Source: Gammaproteobacteria bacterium (GTDB lineage: Bacteria; Pseudomonadota; Gammaproteobacteria; Pseudomonadales; Azotimanducaceae). Taken from it: DNA of 64,000 bases. The notes below the pieces were generated by a model that had not been told where the DNA came from, ran no database searches, and worked only from the letters and a program-made list of their open reading frames with translations. Shown here one piece after another: positions 38,412-46,844 of this stretch. The first letter of the stretch is position 1. Every line of letters begins with the position of its first letter. The translations under genes and the position numbers were made by a program. Location of the stretch: contig VXNM01000009.1 in NCBI GenBank assembly GCA_009840545.1, forward strand, positions 465,427 through 529,426, given 5' to 3'.

Positions 38412-39434
38412 CTATTCCTTGTCCTTCTCTTTCTTTCGGCGTCTACGACCCTTCTTATCTTCAGTCGCTTCAGGAGCGTTGTGCTCTTCGTCCTGTCGGG
38501 CGCCTTCCAGCTTCCCCCGCTTGGACATAAATGCCAGATAGGCTTCTTCCAAACTCGGTTGTTCCACTTCGGTCGCGTCAAACGTCAATTCCCCCGGATT
38601 GTTCACCACAATTCGGAATGTGACATCAGAACCCTGAATGGTTCGTGAAACGATCTCGTGCTTTTCTTCAACGACGTTCGAACTCTCCAACGGCACAGTT
38701 GCCTCGAAGACCTGTCCTTTCGCCTGACCAAGCAATGTAGCTGGCGAACCTTGAAATGCAACGGTACCGTCGTCAATTAGAGCAATCTGCGAACACCCGC
38801 TTCCCAAGTCAGCAACTATGTGAGTAGAAAGCAAAATGGTTCGATCCTGTCCCATGTTGGTCATGACCTGCCGAAATCGCATTCGCTCTTCCGGGTCCAG
38901 ACCGACAGTAGGTTCGTCCACAACCAGTACCTCGGGTTCGTGGACCATGGCTTGTGCCACACCAAGGCGTCGAACCATACCGCCGGAGAGTTTCTTGACT
39001 TTCCTATCGGCTACGTCGGACAATCCAACCTCCTCAAGGACCTCCGCAACACGGCGACGGCGTTCCTTCTTATTGGTCATTCCGGAAAGTGCCGCGAGAG
39101 TATCTACGACCTCCTCGGTGCGATGCAGTCTCCATGCACTGAAGGACTGCGGAAGGTAGCCGATTCGTTCACGCACTTTATGGCATTCATCGACAACATC
39201 GAAGCCGCACACTCGTGCGTTTCCCTCGGTGGGCCGCAACAACGTGCAGATTATTCGCATCAAAGTGCTCTTGCCTGCACCATTTGCGCCAAGAAGACCG
39301 AAGAAACCAGTCCCCAAAGATAGATTCACATCATTTAAGACGTTACTTTTCTTGTCATAGCTATGAGTAACACTTTCAACCTCTATCGCCGGCGCGTTAG
39401 AGGATCCGTTACCCGAAGAAATCCGTTCAGCCAA
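38412..39434 (-). CDS. ABC transporter ATP-binding protein
   Basis: A 340-residue ATPase: Walker A GANGAGKST, Q-loop YLPQSF, signature LSGGM, Walker B VLVVDEPTVGLD, and the H-loop THIVADLG. The C-terminal ~100 residues form an extra domain ending in a strongly basic, Lys/Arg-rich tail (KKGRRRRKKEKDKE). It powers the permease encoded next. The start appears to be TTG at 39434 with GAGG 7 nt upstream. It is the first gene of a four-gene operon that continues into an RND adaptor and pump. The promoter must lie in the 350-bp region upstream. Confidence 0.93.
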   Translation of the reverse strand: MAERISSGNGSSNAPAIEVESVTHSYDKKSNVLNDVNLSLGTGFFGLLGANGAGKSTLMRIICTLLRPTEGNARVCGFDVVDECHKVRERIGYLPQSFSAWRLHRTEEVVDTLAALSGMTNKKERRRRVAEVLEEVGLSDVADRKVKKLSGGMVRRLGVAQAMVHEPEVLVVDEPTVGLDPEERMRFRQVMTNMGQDRTILLSTHIVADLGSGCSQIALIDDGTVAFQGSPATLLGQAKGQVFEATVPLESSNVVEEKHEIVSRTIQGSDVTFRIVVNNPGELTFDATEVEQPSLEEAYLAFMSKRGKLEGARQDEEHNAPEATEDKKGRRRRKKEKDKE

Positions 39435-39784
39435 TGTGGAACCTCAGCCAATAATTGTCGATGCATTGTACAGGTACATTCGACCTGCCTAAGTCCATGG
39501 AGACCAGCACGTCGGAGACTTGTACGAATCACTAATAAGCAAGAATCGTGCCACTACTTTCCGAAAAAAATAGTGCTAGATCGAACTGTAACATCCCGTT
39601 CATTGTCTGACTCCTGGAAACTGACGAAAATAGTCAAGAGTTGTCGTTATTTGCCACGTTTCGCGGTTGTTCCTGACACTTGTACTCTGCAGTGACTTCA
39701 TGATCTGATGAGATTTGTCTAACCGGGTAACATGCTCCCTCAACGCCAGATGGTGCAAGACGAAAAAGAGAAGACGAAGCCAAC
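39435..39784. other. Divergent intergenic region, 350 bp
   Basis: It separates the leftward ABC/RND operon from the rightward LLM oxidoreductase gene. No coding sequence seen. It must hold at least two promoters; I could not pick -35/-10 pairs reliably. An A-run occurs near 39564-39570. Confidence 0.4.
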
Positions 39785-40717
39785 GTGGAACTCGGCATAA
39801 CTCCGTGGTCAATATCCGACACTAACGACGCAAGAGCACTTTGCGAGCAAGCAAAATTCGCGGAAAAGTTGGGATTTAGCTACTTTTTTCTTCCAGAACA
39901 CCACTTCGTAAGGGGAAGAGCGATTCCCGATCCCCTTTTGCTCTTAGCCGCTGTCGCAGCTACGACGAGTAGTATTCGACTCGCAACCACTTCCTACTTG
40001 TTGCCGCTCCGACATCCCGTACTCGCAGCAGAGCAAGTCGCGGTGCTCGACCGATTAAGTAATGGCAGGTTGACACTAGGAGTCGGCCGCGGCGCTTCCG
40101 ATGCACTTTTCACAACGTTTGAAGTTCCCGCGAAGCAAAAGCGATCACTATTTGAAGACTGCTATCACAGAATGATCGGGGCTTGGCACGGAGACTCTGT
40201 CGCCCCCTCCACCTCAGAGTCTTCAGTGACAATCTCTCCACTGCCTCTGCAAGAGCCTCATCCGCCAATTTGGGTCGCAGCATTCGGTCCGCTTGCGCTT
40301 TCACAGGCCGGACGCCTTGGTCTTCCCTATTTGGCCTCCCCTAGAGAAAGCCTGTCTCGTCTAGCACAAAACTACCAAATCCACCGCGAAGCGAGCAAGA
40401 AGGCAGGTGTGACAAGTCCACTCGAGATCCCGATCATGCGGTCAGTTCTAGTTTCTGAGGATGAAGAACTAATACGAGATGTTCGAGCGCGTGTCGCTCA
40501 GGATATTGCGATCAATCGAACCGCGGACTCTGCGCTATCGGATCCGTCGGTTGACGACTGGGCTCTCATCGGAAATCCAAGTAAAGTTCGAGACCTCCTT
40601 AGTGAATACCGAGAGAAACTAAACATGACACACTTGGTAGCCACAAGGCTGGGTATTCGAGGAATATCCAGCACTGACTGTCAAGAGTCGCTAACGCTAC
40701 TTGCCGACATAGCTTGA
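39785..40717 (+). CDS. LLM-class (luciferase-like) flavin oxidoreductase
   Basis: A 310-residue TIM-barrel monooxygenase of the luciferase-like family: LGFSYFFLPEHHFVRGRAIPDPLLLLAAVAATTSSIRLATTSYLLPLRHPVLAAEQVAVLDRLSNGRLTLGVGRG is a classic N-terminal pattern; SPRESLSRLAQNYQIH and LIGNPSKVRDLL follow. It uses reduced FMN or F420, probably FMN here. The start is GTG at 39785. It is divergent from the ABC/RND operon and converges with yhhQ, from which it is separated by only 22 bp. Substrate unknown. Confidence 0.88.
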   Translation: MELGITPWSISDTNDARALCEQAKFAEKLGFSYFFLPEHHFVRGRAIPDPLLLLAAVAATTSSIRLATTSYLLPLRHPVLAAEQVAVLDRLSNGRLTLGVGRGASDALFTTFEVPAKQKRSLFEDCYHRMIGAWHGDSVAPSTSESSVTISPLPLQEPHPPIWVAAFGPLALSQAGRLGLPYLASPRESLSRLAQNYQIHREASKKAGVTSPLEIPIMRSVLVSEDEELIRDVRARVAQDIAINRTADSALSDPSVDDWALIGNPSKVRDLLSEYREKLNMTHLVATRLGIRGISSTDCQESLTLLADIA

Positions 40718-40739
40718 GAGACTATTCTTCTCTTAGTCG

Positions 40740-41558
40740 CTAATTTGCTTCTTCCTTGCCTTCACCAGGTGTGACTTCAACCGTCGTTTCGAAGTCTCCT
40801 GGGTCAATCTCCTCGTTTGGTTTTAGGCCTAGGTACGGCCGAAGTAAATGAACCGCCAAGTATGCAGGACCGGTATCAACCATTGCTACGATCATTTTGA
40901 AGACGTAGCCGGAAGCAATGTAGATAAACAACTGGGTCCAAAGTCCGCGCCCGGGATCGATGAATAGCGCATGCGCGTAGAAGTGCGTAATCAATATTAC
41001 CGATGTTGTGTCTACCATCTGACTTACTAGAGTGGACCCATTGTTGCGCAGCCAAAGGTGCTTACCCTTCGTCAGCCGTTTCCACAGGTGGAAAAGGTGT
41101 ACATCACAGAACTGAGCTGTTAAGTACGCAATCATGGAGGCAGTCACAGCTCCGAATGCCAAAGCTCGAATCTCAAAGAAGACGGGTTCCCTGCCTGCAG
41201 CGTCTTTAACGATGTTTCCAGCAGAATCGACCTCAACACCCACACCGGGCAGTACGCCTCCAAGCCAAAGGAAAAAGACAACCCAGAGATTCACAATGAA
41301 TCCAACCCACACCATGTCTGAGGCTCGTTTTCGACCGTAGAGCTCACTTATCAAATCAGTGCACAGAAATGTCACGGGATAAGGCAGTACTCCCACAGCA
41401 ATAATCATCGGAAATTCAAGACCAAAAATGGTGAACGACAGATCGACGAATCGGCTAATGCCAATAACGTTTAGCACAGCAAGTGTGCCCAAGAAAATCC
41501 CCGACAGAACAAGAAACACTCGTTGTCTTCGAAGCCGAAAATTGGGTGTGGATGACAA
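40740..41558 (-). CDS. yhhQ: Queuosine precursor transporter, YhhQ family
   Basis: A 272-residue membrane protein of the QPTR/YhhQ (DUF165, VUT) family, which imports preQ0/preQ1. Family marks: VLPYPVTFLCTDLISELYGRKRASDMVWVGF, the helix LRNNGSTLVSQMVDTTSVILITHF and YVFKMIVAMVDTGPAYLA. An insertion around GVEVDSAGNIVKDAAGREPVFFEIR makes it longer than E. coli YhhQ. I set the start at TTG 41558 because GAGAGG lies 8 nt upstream inside the end of the SDR gene; starting at 41633 would overlap that gene by 70 bp. It is the last gene of a PTPS-SDR-yhhQ operon. Confidence 0.88.
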   Translation of the reverse strand: MSSTPNFRLRRQRVFLVLSGIFLGTLAVLNVIGISRFVDLSFTIFGLEFPMIIAVGVLPYPVTFLCTDLISELYGRKRASDMVWVGFIVNLWVVFFLWLGGVLPGVGVEVDSAGNIVKDAAGREPVFFEIRALAFGAVTASMIAYLTAQFCDVHLFHLWKRLTKGKHLWLRNNGSTLVSQMVDTTSVILITHFYAHALFIDPGRGLWTQLFIYIASGYVFKMIVAMVDTGPAYLAVHLLRPYLGLKPNEEIDPGDFETTVEVTPGEGKEEAN

Positions 41559-41563
41559 GCTTG

Positions 41564-42265
41564 CTACCTCTCTATTTGTCCAAGATTCGCGTGAATTACA
41601 CAGCCATTGATCACAGGATTCTGAGTTGTCCAATAAATTGTCTTAGCAATCTCTTCCGGAGCAATCAACCTACCAAAGGTATTCATTGCAGCAATACTCG
41701 ATAGGACGTCGTCTGGCACATGTGATCGAAGCATCTCAGTGTCTGTGAATCCAGGACAAACGGCAGCTGTGTGAATCCCCGTACCGACAAGATCTTGGCA
41801 CAACGAACGCATCATGCCGATTTGGGCGTGTTTGCTCGTTACATACGAAAATGAATTTGGAACGGCCTTTTCGGAAAGTGTCGATCCCACGTACACCACG
41901 CTAGAACCCTTCCCCATATACGGAATCACGCACCGATTCAACGTATTAGGTGCAAAAACGTTGACTTGCATTACTGCTTGGAGCGTCTCGTCGTCAGTAC
42001 GTGTCGCGGAATCGTTCTCCAACCGTGCAGCGTTGTGAACCAAGTGCACACTTGACCGAACTGTTTCCTCCAGTATGTCCCGAAGGATCGCCTCGATTGC
42101 ATGAACTAAGTCAGGTCTACTTAGATCAACTGAGAAATTCCGAACCTGCGAATCTGGACACGGCCTTCGAGAAAAATTGATGACCTCAAATCCCTCCGCC
42201 AGAAAGAGCTTTGCGGTCGCTAGCCCAATCCCTGCGCTGGCACCGCTAACAATGGCGAGGCTCAA
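41564..42265 (-). CDS. Short-chain dehydrogenase/reductase, possibly pterin-related
   Basis: A 233-residue SDR: cofactor motif SGASAGIG at about 7-14, HNAA in place of NNAG, and catalytic Ser/Tyr/Lys in GSTLSEKAVPNSFSYVTSKHAQ, then CPGFTDTEM. An Arg after strand 2 (NFSRRP) favours NADP(H). I choose TTG at 42265, which overlaps the upstream stop as TTGA, with GGGTGG upstream. Because the gene before it encodes a PTPS-like protein, a sepiapterin- or pterin-reductase role is plausible; this is inference from context, as the sequence alone does not say more than SDR. Confidence 0.88.
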   Translation of the reverse strand: MSLAIVSGASAGIGLATAKLFLAEGFEVINFSRRPCPDSQVRNFSVDLSRPDLVHAIEAILRDILEETVRSSVHLVHNAARLENDSATRTDDETLQAVMQVNVFAPNTLNRCVIPYMGKGSSVVYVGSTLSEKAVPNSFSYVTSKHAQIGMMRSLCQDLVGTGIHTAAVCPGFTDTEMLRSHVPDDVLSSIAAMNTFGRLIAPEEIAKTIYWTTQNPVINGCVIHANLGQIER

Positions 42266-42744
42266 TTGGCCACCCAAGAGACGCTTGCTGACTGACTTGG
42301 ACCCGAAGAAATCGTCAGGACAAGCTCGGTCATAGCGAGTTCAGGGAACACATCGCAACTAGTCAATTGGTCAAGGAACCACGTGGCCAATTCCTCAACC
42401 GTGACATTGCGAATCGGCAAAAGCAACACATCCCGTTTCAAGAACAGCAATCGTTCGTCTCCAAAGATAACTGTCACGTAGTCATCGTCCGACTCGAACT
42501 TCAAGTAAGGCGACTCTGATGCTAACAACGTAGTCTCATCCAGCTTGTTGCAAATCAACTCGATCTCGTTCTTAAGCGTGTTGTAGTCGAAGCAAAGTCC
42601 ATTGTCGTCGATAGGACCCGAAGCAGTCGCTCGTACAAAGTAGTTGTGGCCATGGAGATTCTCTCGATGATCGCTACCGAATATTGTGAAGTGCGCACAA
42701 GCAAAGTGGAGCGACTCTTTGTGAATGTCAATGCTTGCAGTCAT
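42262..42744 (-). CDS. 6-pyruvoyltetrahydropterin synthase / QueD-like protein lacking the usual Cys
   Basis: A 160-residue T-fold protein related to PTPS/QueD, which act on dihydroneopterin triphosphate in pterin or queuosine synthesis. The zinc histidines are present (HFACAHF and LHGHNY), as is FDYNTLKNEIELICNKLDETTLL. In QueD the catalytic Cys lies four residues before HGH; here that codon is CGA (Arg) in SDHRENLHGH, with Glu next to it. It is therefore unlikely to be a standard QueD. The ATG at 42744 fits the family N-terminus best; a TTG at 42777 is possible. It is first in an operon with an SDR and yhhQ. Confidence 0.82.
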   Translation of the reverse strand: MTASIDIHKESLHFACAHFTIFGSDHRENLHGHNYFVRATASGPIDDNGLCFDYNTLKNEIELICNKLDETTLLASESPYLKFESDDDYVTVIFGDERLLFLKRDVLLLPIRNVTVEELATWFLDQLTSCDVFPELAMTELVLTISSGPSQSASVSWVAN

Positions 42745-42970
42745 CGCCGCGTGTGTGGTTCCTTTATAACCGCGCAAGATTCTGTACCGTCTAGAGAAAT
42801 GCTAACAAACCGCAGATTTTGCTAAATGGGCTCTACTGGTTCATTTGAACTATCAACTATCGCTAATTCGCTCTCCAATCAAGCTCGATTTGTTGGCCAA
42901 ATGCACGAGGTTTGCATTTGAGGGGTCATTAGGCAAAATAGGATTGACGACATTTGGAGGTGAGTTTGGG

Positions 42971-44623
42971 ATGAGTCACGATGTAGTAATTCGAGGTGGG
43001 ACTGTTATAGACGGTAAAGGTGGGGAGGGATTCTCCGCCGATGTTGCTGTAGACGGAGACACTATCACATCAATTGGCAAAGTAGGGGAAAGAGGAAAGC
43101 GAGAAATTGATGCCCACGGATTGTGCGTATCACCAGGGTTTGTTGATCTACATACACATTTAGACGCACAAGTGGGCTGGGACCCACAAGTAACCTCAAT
43201 CTCCTGGCATGGGGTTACTACTGCGCTCTTCGGAAACTGTGGTGTTACGTTCGCGCCATGTCATTCCAAAGACAGAGAATTTCTGGCCGGGATGATGGAG
43301 ACTGTTGAGGACATCCCGAAACAGGCAATCCTTCATGGGCTTCCTTGGAATTGGGAAACGTACGGGGAATATCTGGATTCGCTCGAGCAATTGGGTCCAT
43401 CGATCAATATCTGTGGACTAGTTGGCCATTGCGCCGTTCGCTTCAACGTCATGGGCGAACGTTCCGTAGAAGAACCTGCAACTGACGATGAAATTCGACA
43501 AATCGCTCAAATTGCTGGACGATCAGTTCAAGAGGGCGCAGTGGGGTTCTCAACGAATAGACTGCCAGGTCATCGTCTGCCAGACGGTCGATCCATCCCA
43601 GGTACGTTTGCTGACCGAGATGAACTCAGAGCAATAGCCATTGAAGTAGGAAAACACGGAGGTCTCATGCAGACGGTCTCAGACTTCCGCGACTTCGATG
43701 CGGAGATGGATCTCATTCGAGACGAAGCTAAAACGGCACGTGGAGCACTATTCAGCAGCGCAGCTGAAATCGGAACCGAACGCCTCGATGCTCGCGTCAA
43801 GGCCATGCGAGACGAAGGGTTAAATGTCACATCGGTAACCGTTCCCCGATCAGGAGGCGGCGTCGGTGGTTTGTCCACAAGCAATTTCTTTAGAACCAAA
43901 TCGTGGAACTTACTGCGAAAGATGGACTTCGAAAAACGGCTTGCGGCGATTCGAAATCCGGAAATGCGTCAGAATCTTGTGGACGAGGTCAAAGCGCAAG
44001 GCGATCCAATGCTTAACGGGATGAAGAGATGGTTCTATATGGGGTCGAATCCACGACCCAAGTACACCCATCAACTGGACGAAAGCCTGTTCCATCTTGC
44101 AAGTAAGCAAAACGAGCATCCTGTCGAGACGTGGTTACGCCTGACTGACGAGACCGATGGAAAGGCGTTATTCCACATGAGAGGATTCAATGTGGATTTG
44201 AACTCACTTCAGAAGCTCATTACAACCGAGTGGGCCATGCCCGGCCTAGGCGATGCGGGCGCACATGTAAGCCAGATGATTGACTCGGGTTGGTCTACCT
44301 TCATACTTTCTCATTGGCATCGAGACACAGGAGTCTATTCCCTCGGCGAAGCAGTACGTCGAATTGCTGCTGTTCCCGCTCAGGTTCTGGGTCTGGACGA
44401 CAGAGGAACCCTGGAAGTCGGGAAACGCGCAGACATCAATGTCTTCGATATCAGCCGATTGGAAGAGAGAATGCCCGAAATCGTAAATGACTTTCCTTTC
44501 GGGGCCCCACGGTTCATTCAGCGAGCTGCGGGCTATCACACGACTCTATGCAATGGTACGGTTGTCTTGGAAAACGACGAGTTAACTGGAGAGACCGGCG
44601 GAAGAGTGTTGCGTAGTAACTAG
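42971..44623 (+). CDS. N-acyl-D-amino-acid deacylase family amidohydrolase
   Basis: A 550-residue metal-dependent amidohydrolase of the D-aminoacylase family: MSHDVVIRGGTVIDGKG start, metal motif GFVDLHTHLDAQ (His61, His63), GNCGVTFAPC, GLVGHCAVR, and near the C-terminus GDAGAHVSQMIDSGWSTFILSHW followed by DRGTLEVGKRADINVFD. I choose the ATG at 42971 (GGAGG upstream, matches family start) over 42845. No signal peptide. The closest described activity is deacylation of N-acyl-D-amino acids, but family members vary. It is divergent from the PTPS operon. Confidence 0.88.
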   Translation: MSHDVVIRGGTVIDGKGGEGFSADVAVDGDTITSIGKVGERGKREIDAHGLCVSPGFVDLHTHLDAQVGWDPQVTSISWHGVTTALFGNCGVTFAPCHSKDREFLAGMMETVEDIPKQAILHGLPWNWETYGEYLDSLEQLGPSINICGLVGHCAVRFNVMGERSVEEPATDDEIRQIAQIAGRSVQEGAVGFSTNRLPGHRLPDGRSIPGTFADRDELRAIAIEVGKHGGLMQTVSDFRDFDAEMDLIRDEAKTARGALFSSAAEIGTERLDARVKAMRDEGLNVTSVTVPRSGGGVGGLSTSNFFRTKSWNLLRKMDFEKRLAAIRNPEMRQNLVDEVKAQGDPMLNGMKRWFYMGSNPRPKYTHQLDESLFHLASKQNEHPVETWLRLTDETDGKALFHMRGFNVDLNSLQKLITTEWAMPGLGDAGAHVSQMIDSGWSTFILSHWHRDTGVYSLGEAVRRIAAVPAQVLGLDDRGTLEVGKRADINVFDISRLEERMPEIVNDFPFGAPRFIQRAAGYHTTLCNGTVVLENDELTGETGGRVLRSN

Positions 44624-44758
44624 TTAAACAGGTCGCTCGCAGAAAGATCAACCGGTCGCTATAAGTTTGCAGATGTGAGAGCTATGTAAGCCTTCAAAGG
44701 GAGAAGTTCTAGTACAATTCCGATTCATACTTAGAACTCGTTCGGTTAAACCTCTGTT

Positions 44759-45616
44759 TTGAGAGAACCGCTTCGTAGTGGCGGAGAGCAGGAAGTTCGT
44801 CACTTTCGCACGATCTTTATCTCTGACGTACATTTAGGTACCAAGGGATGCCAAGCGGATCGCTTACTGCGTTTCCTTCAAACGCACACGTGCGACCACA
44901 TGTATCTTGTTGGCGACATCATCGATGGCTGGCAGCTCAAGTCGAACTTCTATTGGCCCGAATCTCATATGGAGGTCGTCCGAGAACTATTACGCCATCT
45001 AAAGCAAGGCACAAAAGTCACGTACGTCACAGGCAATCACGATGAACTCTTGCGCAAGTACTCAAATGCAGAGTTTGGGGACTTACGACTGGTGGATGAG
45101 GCATCTCACACAACTGCCGACGAACGTAAGCTTCTCGTTATACATGGGGATCAATTCGACGTCGTCACGCGATACCACCGATGGGTTGCAGTGCTCGGTG
45201 ACATTAGCTATTCCATCCTGCTTGGATTGAATCGCTGGCTCAATTGGTGGCGCGAACGGTTTGGGTACGATACCTGGTCGCTCTCAGCTTGGGTTAAGGG
45301 TAAAGTCAAGTCAGCCGTCAACTATCTCAGCAATTTCGAGGCTGCTCTGGTTAAAGAGTGCCAACGTCAGAACTTCGACGGGGTTGTATGCGGACACATA
45401 CATCATGCCGAACACTCCAAGTTTGGTGAAGTCGACTATTTCAATTGCGGAGACTGGGTGGAGAGTTGTACTGCTTTGCTCGAGGACAACAGCGGCAAGA
45501 TAGTCGTATATCGTGATACCGATTCAACATCAAACGTAACCAAGCTACGCGTGCGTCGTTCCCGACCTTCACGAAGCGAGCGCAAGATCGCTGCAGCATC
45601 GAATAGCCGCATCTAG
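44759..45616 (+). CDS. plcP: PlcP-like metallophosphoesterase (LpxH-related)
   Basis: A 285-residue calcineurin-type phosphoesterase. Metal motifs: D23-V-H25, GDIIDG (Asp53), GNHDE at 92-96, HGD at 129-131, and GHIHH. It is routinely annotated as UDP-2,3-diacylglucosamine diphosphatase, but FISDVHLGTKGCQAD, DGWQLKSNFYWPESH and GDWVESCTAL match the PlcP phospholipase C group, which removes phospholipid head groups during phosphate starvation. It is followed after 19 bp by a glycosyltransferase, as in the plcP-agt operon of marine bacteria. No ATG is available; TTG at 44759 is the likely start. No Pho box recognised. Confidence 0.82.
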   Translation: MREPLRSGGEQEVRHFRTIFISDVHLGTKGCQADRLLRFLQTHTCDHMYLVGDIIDGWQLKSNFYWPESHMEVVRELLRHLKQGTKVTYVTGNHDELLRKYSNAEFGDLRLVDEASHTTADERKLLVIHGDQFDVVTRYHRWVAVLGDISYSILLGLNRWLNWWRERFGYDTWSLSAWVKGKVKSAVNYLSNFEAALVKECQRQNFDGVVCGHIHHAEHSKFGEVDYFNCGDWVESCTALLEDNSGKIVVYRDTDSTSNVTKLRVRRSRPSRSERKIAAASNSRI

Positions 45617-45635
45617 ATAGTCCTTTCCTTCGATC

Positions 45636-46652
45636 TTGAACGCACAGAACAAGATCCTGATCATCACTGATGCTTGGCACCCTCAAGTGAACGGTGTCGT
45701 AATCCTCTTGTCTGCGTTGGTCGAGTCTTTGGGTCGGCTGGGAATTGACTCCCAAGTTATTCATCCGGGTCTCTTTCCTACGCTTCCGCTTCCGAAGTAC
45801 CCCGAGATTAGATTGTCCCTGACACCATGGCGTTTTCGCTCACACATGGCACAAGATCCCTCGCAGCAGGTTCACATTGCCACCGAGGGACCACTCGGTC
45901 TCGCTGCGCGTTCCTATTGCTCGCGGAGAGAAGTTCCGTTCACCACCGCAATTCACACAAAATTTCCGGAATACACAAACATATTGTTCGGTACTCCTAT
46001 TAGTTGGGGATATGGCTATTTACGTTGGTTTCATAAACCCGCCCAAACTACCATTGTTCAATCAAAGCACCAAGCTGATGAATTGACCGAGCGAGGGCTG
46101 GCTCATCTCCGTGTGGTCGGGGGAGGCGTGGATACACAACGATTTCGACCACAAGATCGCGAATCCCGTGACAAGCCTTTATTGCTCTACGTAGGGCGGG
46201 TCAGTAGGGAAAAAAACATTGAAGCGTTTCTGAATCTTGCTATTGATGCCAAGAAGGCTGTCGTAGGAGACGGACCCGACCGCCATCGACTCCAGGAAGC
46301 GTACCCTGAAGTCGAATTCAAAGGCTATCGGAAAGGCGAAAGTCTTGTACATGAATATGCACAAGCAGACTGTCTAGTTTTCACATCCAAGACAGACACA
46401 TTCGGTCTCGTACTGATTGAAGCGATGGCATGTGGGACGCCAGTTGCTAGCTTTCCCACGACCGGTCCGCTGGATGTGATCCGCCCCGGAGTTAGTGGGG
46501 TCATGGATTCGGATCTGGAAGAAGCAGTCTCGCAAGCTCTACTTCTGGATCGCGAAGTGGTCAGAACCGAGTCTTTAAATTTCTCGTGGGAAAGTGTCGC
46601 GCGTAGATTTGCCGACATACACAGAATTGAAGTCTCGCAAGGATTCGATTAA
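45636..46652 (+). CDS. agt: GT4-family glycosyltransferase (Agt-like)
   Basis: A 338-residue GT-B enzyme: N-terminal ILIITDAWHPQVNGVV, ERG-type linker, and C-terminal donor site LLYVGRVSREKNIEAFLNLA...VVGDGPDRHRLQEAYPEVEFKGYRKGESL...DTFGLVLIEAMACGTPV. It follows the PlcP-like gene in the order of the known plcP-agt pair, where Agt glycosylates the diacylglycerol made by PlcP to give glycolipids that replace phospholipids. That function is inferred from gene order and fold; the start is probably TTG at 45636. A role in another glycolipid pathway cannot be excluded. Confidence 0.78.
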   Translation: MNAQNKILIITDAWHPQVNGVVILLSALVESLGRLGIDSQVIHPGLFPTLPLPKYPEIRLSLTPWRFRSHMAQDPSQQVHIATEGPLGLAARSYCSRREVPFTTAIHTKFPEYTNILFGTPISWGYGYLRWFHKPAQTTIVQSKHQADELTERGLAHLRVVGGGVDTQRFRPQDRESRDKPLLLYVGRVSREKNIEAFLNLAIDAKKAVVGDGPDRHRLQEAYPEVEFKGYRKGESLVHEYAQADCLVFTSKTDTFGLVLIEAMACGTPVASFPTTGPLDVIRPGVSGVMDSDLEEAVSQALLLDREVVRTESLNFSWESVARRFADIHRIEVSQGFD

Positions 46653-46844
46653 GTCTTCAACCTCTTCGTCAATAAGCACACAGTGCTCACTTCGGATTGA
46701 CAAGAAACGTTTTCAAGAGCGCAGTTATCCAATCCACTTAAAGCTTAGTTGGACTATCCAACTTAAGAGTGCTCCGGCGCACTCCGTCTGTGATTGAGAC
46801 GCGCGATACGCCGGAGGTTCAGTTGTTGTTCTAGTTCGTAGCTT

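Noticed and set aside
46743..46816. Hairpins downstream of the glycosyltransferase gene (about 46743-46767 and 46772-46816)
   Set aside because: One has a bulge and the other a 29-nt loop, and neither has a T-tract, so terminator function is not supported.
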